This document shows positions 32,474-36,747 of a DNA stretch of 36,747 nt, one piece after another (the first letter of the stretch is position 1; each line of letters begins with the position of its first letter). Source of the stretch: Cytophagales bacterium. Its GTDB lineage: Bacteria; Bacteroidota; Bacteroidia; Cytophagales; Spirosomataceae. The DNA lies in contig JAAFJL010000035.1 of the NCBI GenBank assembly GCA_013298865.1, forward strand, positions 1 through 36,747, in the 5' to 3' direction. The notes beneath the pieces were generated by a model that made no database searches, had not been told where the DNA came from, and worked only from the letters and a program-made list of their open reading frames with translations. Both the position numbers and the translations under genes were made by a program.

Positions 32474-33688
32474 ATGCTTTATTATCTTTTTGATTGGCTC
32501 GACAAACATACCAACCTCCCTGGCGTTGGAGTGTTTCAATACATTACTTTTAGGGCTTTTGCTGCTACAATAACCTCCTTGGGCATTGCTGCTATATGGG
32601 GGAAAAGAGTTATTAATCTTCTTAGAAAATTACAAATTGGAGAAGAAATCCGTGACCTTGGTTTAGAAGGGCAAATCCAGAAAAAAGGAACGCCTACGAT
32701 GGGTGGTTTTATTATTCTTTTGTCTTTGTTAGTGCCTACACTTTTATTTGCAAAACTCCATAATGTCTATATTATTTTACTCATCATAACTGCCGTTTGG
32801 TTAGGCGGAGTAGGTTTTTTGGACGATTATATCAAAGTTTTCAAGAAGAATAAAGATGGACTTTCGGGGCGTTTCAAGATTGTCGGACAGGTAGGATTGG
32901 GGCTTATTGTTGGACTAACCATGCACTTTAATGATGATGTAAAAGTACGTTTTTATGAGAAAGCAAAGATTGCTGCCAATATCGGAGAAGTAAAAAAATT
33001 CACTGATTCAAAAGAGTTAATTTCTACTGTTCCTTTTCTGAAAGACAATCAGTTTGATTACAGTAACCTAATACCCGATTTCTTGGGTATGGAACAATAC
33101 GCTTGGGTGATTTATGTGATTGCGGTTATCTTTATTATTACTGCGGTTTCAAACGGGGCAAATATCACAGACGGAATCGACGGTTTGGCAGCAGGCACAT
33201 CAGTAATTATTGTAATTGGTTTGGCAGTTTTGGCGTATGTGTCTGGTAACGTGATATTTTCGCAATACCTTAATGTAATGTATATTCCAAATTCAGGGGA
33301 GTTAGCGGTCTTTTGTGCCGCATTTGTGGGGGCGTGTATCGGATTTTTGTGGTATAATTCTTTTCCTGCACAGGTTTTCATGGGCGATACTGGTAGTCTA
33401 ATGTTGGGCGGTGTTATTGCCACACTTGCCATCGTGATTCGTAAAGAATTATTAGTACCCGTTTTGTGTGGCATATTTCTGATTGAAAATCTATCGGTTA
33501 TTTTGCAAGTCAGTTATTTTAAATATACCCGAAAAAAATTCGGCGAAGGGCGACGTATATTTCTAATGTCACCATTGCATCATCATTTTCAGAAAAAGGG
33601 TTATCACGAAGCAAAAATTGTAACTCGTTTTTGGATTATCAGTATTCTTTTAGTGATTGTCTCTTTGGTAACATTGAAACTGAGATAG
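32474..33688 (+). CDS. mraY: Phospho-N-acetylmuramoyl-pentapeptide transferase MraY
   Basis: Makes lipid I by moving phospho-MurNAc-pentapeptide from UDP to undecaprenyl phosphate at the inner membrane. It has 404 residues and about ten helices. Signatures are KKGTPTMGG (70-78), [12 protein letters not shown] with the Asp pair (D117/D118), [26 protein letters not shown] and the histidine cluster in LHHHFQKKG. It is about 40 residues longer than proteobacterial MraY owing to a hydrophilic insertion (about 155-205), usual for Bacteroidota. The typical dcw neighbours murF and murD are absent. Confidence 0.95.
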   Translation: MLYYLFDWLDKHTNLPGVGVFQYITFRAFAATITSLGIAAIWGKRVINLLRKLQIGEEIRDLGLEGQIQKKGTPTMGGFIILLSLLVPTLLFAKLHNVYIILLIITAVWLGGVGFLDDYIKVFKKNKDGLSGRFKIVGQVGLGLIVGLTMHFNDDVKVRFYEKAKIAANIGEVKKFTDSKELISTVPFLKDNQFDYSNLIPDFLGMEQYAWVIYVIAVIFIITAVSNGANITDGIDGLAAGTSVIIVIGLAVLAYVSGNVIFSQYLNVMYIPNSGELAVFCAAFVGACIGFLWYNSFPAQVFMGDTGSLMLGGVIATLAIVIRKELLVPVLCGIFLIENLSVILQVSYFKYTRKKFGEGRRIFLMSPLHHHFQKKGYHEAKIVTRFWIISILLVIVSLVTLKLR

Positions 33689-33753
33689 ATTATTCCGATG
33701 ATTGATTTTCGATGTTGAATACTTGTAAGTATTTGATATTCAAAACGTTATTC

Positions 33754-33792
33754 AAAAAAAGGGAATCAAGATGCGTCTTGATTCCCTTTTTT
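33754..33792. terminator. Bidirectional intrinsic terminator between mraY and ettA
   Basis: A run of seven A, GGGAATCAAGA (33761-33771), loop TGCG, TCTTGATTCCC (33776-33786), then six T. The 11-bp stem with tracts on both sides serves both convergent genes. Confidence 0.88.
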
Positions 33793-33803
33793 AATAACTA
33801 TTC

Positions 33804-35471
33804 CTACTGCAATTTCTTATACTTAATTCGTTTCGGAGTTGAATCTGCACCGAGGCGTTTTTTACGATTTTCTTCGTATTCCGAAAAGTTACCTTCAAAC
33901 CAATATACTTGTGAATCCCCTTCAAAAGCTAAAATGTGAGTTGCAATCCTATCCAAGAACCAACGGTCGTGAGAAATCACTACGGCACAACCTGCAAAGT
34001 TTTCAAGGGCTTCTTCTAATGCACGTAAAGTATTGACATCCAAATCGTTAGTTGGCTCATCGAGCAATAAAACGTTTGCACCTTCTTTCAACATCATTGC
34101 CAAATGTACACGGTTGCGTTCTCCTCCAGAAAGTACCCCAATCTTCTTTTCTTGGTCAGAACCCGCAAAGTTGAACTTACTCACATACGCACGAGCGTTA
34201 GTCATTCGTCCGCCCAAAAGGATTTGTTCTGTTCCGCCAGAGATAGTTTCAAACACCGATTTCTCCGCTTTCAAACTATCATGTTCTTGGTCAACGTATG
34301 CCAATTGTACAGTTTCACCAGTATCAAACGAACCTGTATCTGGTTGTTCTCTTCCCATAATTATTCTGAAAAGGGTAGATTTACCAGCACCGTTTGGACC
34401 AATAATTCCGACAATTCCAGCAGGAGGTAGGGCAAAAGTTAGGTTTTCAAACAATAATTTATCGCCATAAGCCTTTGAAACTCCGTCAAATTCAATCACC
34501 TTGCTACCCAATCTTGGTCCAGCAGGGATGAATAATTCTAACTTGTCTTCTTTCTGTCTATTCTCTTCGGACATGAGTTTTTCATAAGCACCCAAACGTG
34601 CTTTCGATTTTGCCTGACGAGCCTTCGGTGCCATTTTTACCCACTCCAATTCTCTCAGGAGGGTCTTTTGGCGTTTTGATTCTGTCTTTTCTTCTTGTGC
34701 TAAACGATTTTGTTTTTGTTCTAACCAAGATGAATAATTACCTTTCCACGGAATACCTTCGCCACGGTCAAGCTCCAGAATCCAGCCAGCCACATTGTCC
34801 AAAAAGTACCTGTCGTGGGTTACTGCAATGACTGTTCCTGCGTACTGACGAAGGTGTTCCTCTAACCATAAAACTGACTCAGCGTCAAGGTGGTTGGTGG
34901 GTTCATCTAACAACAAAACATCTGGCTGTTGCAACAACAAACGGCACAACGCAACCCGACGTTTTTCTCCTCCCGAAAGGTTTGCCACATTGGCATCAGA
35001 AGGCGGGCAACGCAAAGCATCCATGGCTTTTTCGAGCCGATTGTCTAACTCCCAAGCATTGAAATGGTCGAGTTTTTCCTGAACCTCACCTTGTCTGTTC
35101 AATAGCTTATCAAAATCAGCATCAGGGTCACCAAATGCCTCATTGATTTCATCAAATTCTTTCAAAAGAGCCACAATTTCAGCAACACCTTCTTCTACCA
35201 CTTCACGAACAGTTTTAGTAGGGTCAAGTTGGGGTTCTTGTTCCAACATCCCGACAGAATAACCAGGCGAAAAAACGACATCGCCCGTAATGGCTTTATC
35301 AATTCCTGCAATTACTCTGAGCAAAGTAGATTTTCCCGAACCGTTCAGACCGAGAACCCCAATTTTTGCTCCGTAGAAAAAAGAAAGGTAAATATTTTTT
35401 AGAATGGTTTTCTGAGGTGGAATAGTTTTGGAAACCCGTTCCATCGAAAAAATAATTGTTTCGTTACTCAT
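33804..35471 (-). CDS. ettA: ABC-F translational throttle protein EttA
   Basis: Cytoplasmic ABC-F ATPase that binds the ribosomal E site and gates the first peptide bond according to energy charge. It has 555 residues, the EttA length. The first ATPase domain has GLNGSGKST, LSGGEKRRVAL and LLLDEPTNHLD; the arm and linker follow (EWVKMAPKARQAKSKARL). The second has GPNGAGKST, LSGGERNRVHLA and LLLDEPTNDLD. The start MSNETIIFSMERVSK matches the family. It is monocistronic, with a TATCTTTG element 35 bp upstream and a terminator downstream. Confidence 0.95.
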   Translation of the reverse strand: MSNETIIFSMERVSKTIPPQKTILKNIYLSFFYGAKIGVLGLNGSGKSTLLRVIAGIDKAITGDVVFSPGYSVGMLEQEPQLDPTKTVREVVEEGVAEIVALLKEFDEINEAFGDPDADFDKLLNRQGEVQEKLDHFNAWELDNRLEKAMDALRCPPSDANVANLSGGEKRRVALCRLLLQQPDVLLLDEPTNHLDAESVLWLEEHLRQYAGTVIAVTHDRYFLDNVAGWILELDRGEGIPWKGNYSSWLEQKQNRLAQEEKTESKRQKTLLRELEWVKMAPKARQAKSKARLGAYEKLMSEENRQKEDKLELFIPAGPRLGSKVIEFDGVSKAYGDKLLFENLTFALPPAGIVGIIGPNGAGKSTLFRIIMGREQPDTGSFDTGETVQLAYVDQEHDSLKAEKSVFETISGGTEQILLGGRMTNARAYVSKFNFAGSDQEKKIGVLSGGERNRVHLAMMLKEGANVLLLDEPTNDLDVNTLRALEEALENFAGCAVVISHDRWFLDRIATHILAFEGDSQVYWFEGNFSEYEENRKKRLGADSTPKRIKYKKLQ

Positions 35472-35506
35472 TTTATCAATAGTATTTTGTTTGAGAATTA
35501 CTTTTT

Positions 35507-35514
35507 CAAAGATA
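35507..35514 (-). promoter_or_regulatory. Putative -7 element TATCTTTG for ettA
   Basis: CAAAGATA on plus reads TATCTTTG on minus, an exact TAnnTTTG match, 35 bp upstream of the ettA start. No -33 box was evident. Confidence 0.55.
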
Positions 35515-35614
35515 GTTTAAACTGCTTATATTCCAGTTTTCAGGTTTGAAAATAAAGTTCAAATAGCGTATTGTTGCTATTGATTCAAGCAATACAGATT
35601 CCGACTATAATTGA

Positions 35615-35642
35615 CTTCCGTCTTTCCGTCTTAGCGGTAAAA
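35615..35642. repeat. Single arm related to the 16213-16314 palindrome
   Basis: The sequence ending TTAGCGGTAAAA matches the right arm of the other repeat at 21 of 24 positions (35619-35642). Only one arm is present here, so it looks like a decayed copy. Confidence 0.45.
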
Positions 35643-35756
35643 CTATTCATTGTAGAGCAAGGGCTAAATTATTGGTAATCAAATAACTACGGTAAACTTT
35701 TTTTGTGTAAATTCGTTTAAGTAACAAGTCATCAACCCAATACATTCTAACTATTT

Positions 35757-36428
35757 ATGAGAATAACCCTACTATTTTTGTTGATTTTCGTGGTAAAAAT
35801 GGCAAATGCTCAGATTCAGGTCAGCAGCAGTTTTGGATATGTAGCAGAAGGTGGCTTTGTGCGTAACACAACCTACACAGGTACGAACCTTGAATTGATG
35901 GCTCGGAAACAGTTCTCTGAAAAGTGGCGAATCGGTGGTACGACAGGTTTAACCCTCATGAGATTAGCGTTGGAGGTACAATCTAAGAGTGATTTTACGA
36001 AAAAAACATTCGGAAATATTTATAAAACCGTAGTGCCTATTACCATCGGGGGAGATTATTTTCTTTCAACCAAAAGGCTTTTTAAACCCTTCATTGGCTT
36101 AGAAACAGGTTTGTTTGCTACCACTTATGATGTTCAGATAAACCCCAATTATAGCCAATTACTACAAACTTTACCGCCCGACAATAGTATCAATTGGGGT
36201 TTTTCTCCGAGTGTCGGCATTCAACTTCAAGAACCAGCAGACCGCATTGGTTTATTCATTAAATTCAAATATACTGGAATAGTTTATGACGAAGGATTTA
36301 CTCGTCAGGTAGGTTTTCAAGGGGGAATAACGTTTAAATTTGGTAAAAAAATCAACTGGAAACCACCAGTTCTCGAAATTAAAAACGAAGAAACTCCGTA
36401 TTACATAAAACCAAAACAAGAGTTTTAG
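35757..36428 (+). CDS. Putative outer-membrane beta-barrel protein
   Basis: 223 residues. The signal peptide MRITLLFLLIFVVKMANAQ has a clear cleavage after ANA. The rest alternates polar and hydrophobic residues in strands ending in aromatic or hydrophobic positions (SSSFGYVAEGG, WRIGGTTGLTLMRL, FKPFIGLETGLFATTY, RIGLFIKFKYTGIVY). This pattern fits a small eight- to ten-stranded outer-membrane barrel of the OmpW/PorT-like kind. The last 30 residues are polar and lack the usual terminal aromatic. No specific function recognised. It stands alone, divergent from ettA. Confidence 0.68.
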   Translation: MRITLLFLLIFVVKMANAQIQVSSSFGYVAEGGFVRNTTYTGTNLELMARKQFSEKWRIGGTTGLTLMRLALEVQSKSDFTKKTFGNIYKTVVPITIGGDYFLSTKRLFKPFIGLETGLFATTYDVQINPNYSQLLQTLPPDNSINWGFSPSVGIQLQEPADRIGLFIKFKYTGIVYDEGFTRQVGFQGGITFKFGKKINWKPPVLEIKNEETPYYIKPKQEF

Positions 36429-36594
36429 TTTGTAGCACTCGTAGCACGGGAAAACTACTGTACTCCCAAACTTTTTAGAATCTTGAAAATAAAATAATCT
36501 TCCTTCCTTTTCGTTAATAAAACAACCTCTGCTATCAGCTTGGCTTGATATTTGTGCAGTTTTTTCTGTATTTTTTGACACATTTTAACAAAGT

Positions 36595-36699
36595 ATGCCT
36601 ATGAGAACGTTATCATTAATAGCGATTGCAATTATCGCTTCGGGAGTTTTGTACTCGTTTAAATCTCGACCTAAAGAAAATGACAAGTTGGGTATTTAA
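36595..36699 (+). CDS. 34-aa single-pass membrane peptide
   Basis: ATG 36595 to TAA 36697-36699 encodes 34 residues; a second in-frame ATG at 36601 would give 32. One hydrophobic helix, LSLIAIAIIASGVLYSF, is followed by a charged tail (KSRPKENDKLGI). A strong terminator begins 4 bp after the stop, which supports a real short transcript. Family unknown. It could also be part of a small RNA gene. Confidence 0.5.
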   Translation: MPMRTLSLIAIAIIASGVLYSFKSRPKENDKLGI

Positions 36700-36702
36700 C
36701 GT

Positions 36703-36747
36703 AAAAGCCTGTAAGAATTAATTTTCTTACAGGCTTTTTGATTTTTA
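36703..36747 (+). terminator. Strong intrinsic terminator at the window end
   Basis: AAAAGCCTGTAAGAA (36703-36717), loop TTAATT, TTCTTACAGGCTTTT (36724-36738), then TGATTTTTA. The 15-bp perfect stem ends the 34-aa peptide gene. Confidence 0.85.

Noticed and set aside
34033..34470. 145-codon plus-strand frame antisense to ettA
   Set aside because: It is the complement of conserved ABC-F motifs and shows no independent protein features.
36252..36581. 109-codon minus-strand frame at the end of the beta-barrel gene
   Set aside because: It mostly overlaps a signal-peptide-bearing gene on the other strand and has no recognisable features.

Overview
The window reads as chromosome of a low-GC Bacteroidota bacterium. 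A cytophagalean such as the Spirosomataceae fits, but this is inferred from protein style and not from any marker gene. The evidence is two TonB-dependent receptors with carboxypeptidase-regulatory-like N-domains, a DUF4249 lipoprotein, FtsW and MraY of Bacteroidota type, almost no Shine-Dalgarno sequences, and several TAnnTTTG promoter elements of the Bacteroidota primary sigma factor. No rRNA, tRNA, CRISPR array or intact transposase was seen.

Layout. (1) 167-5041: a plus-strand surface-sugar operon with pseB, pseC, a membrane acyltransferase, a PhyH-type dioxygenase and pseF. pseF has no ordinary start codon. A 184-bp element with terminal inverted repeats follows directly. (2) 5311-6639: minus-strand rffA/wecE behind an unlisted 56-aa ORF. 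(3) 6740-9700: a small lipoprotein, nagA and an isochorismate synthase. (4) 10182-18577: a large TonB receptor, an orphan ABC ATPase, pnuC, ftsW, a DUF2256 zinc-ribbon mini-gene coupled to 5-formyl-THF cyclo-ligase, an unknown membrane protein and asd. (5) 18754-27517, all minus strand: the most interesting region, described below. (6) 27763-31622: a divergent XRE regulator, then a second TonB receptor and a DUF4249 lipoprotein. (7) 31688-36747: a leader RNA with an intrinsic terminator ahead of eda, then mraY, ettA, an outer-membrane-type protein and a 34-aa membrane peptide gene.

Candidate new system. Region 5 runs in transcription order: a 73-aa precursor with a textbook double-glycine leader and a five-cysteine core ending in CCGNGC; three exported TlpA/thioredoxin-fold paralogues; a C39-peptidase ABC exporter; and an HlyD-type adaptor. 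This looks like a peptide bacteriocin or signal pathway: the exporter cleaves after Gly-Gly and, with the adaptor, exports the core, while the thioredoxin-fold proteins handle its disulfides. The divergent XRE gene and two ATCTG-TTTT-CAGAT dyads 21 bp apart suggest dedicated control. The three TlpA genes share almost identical 75-bp 3' ends although the rest of each gene has diverged, which points to gene conversion. The exporter gene carries an in-frame GC-rich palindromic insertion in the linker between its membrane and ATPase domains. No immunity gene was recognised.

Several intergenic spacers hold long inverted repeats, apparently from more than one dispersed palindrome family.
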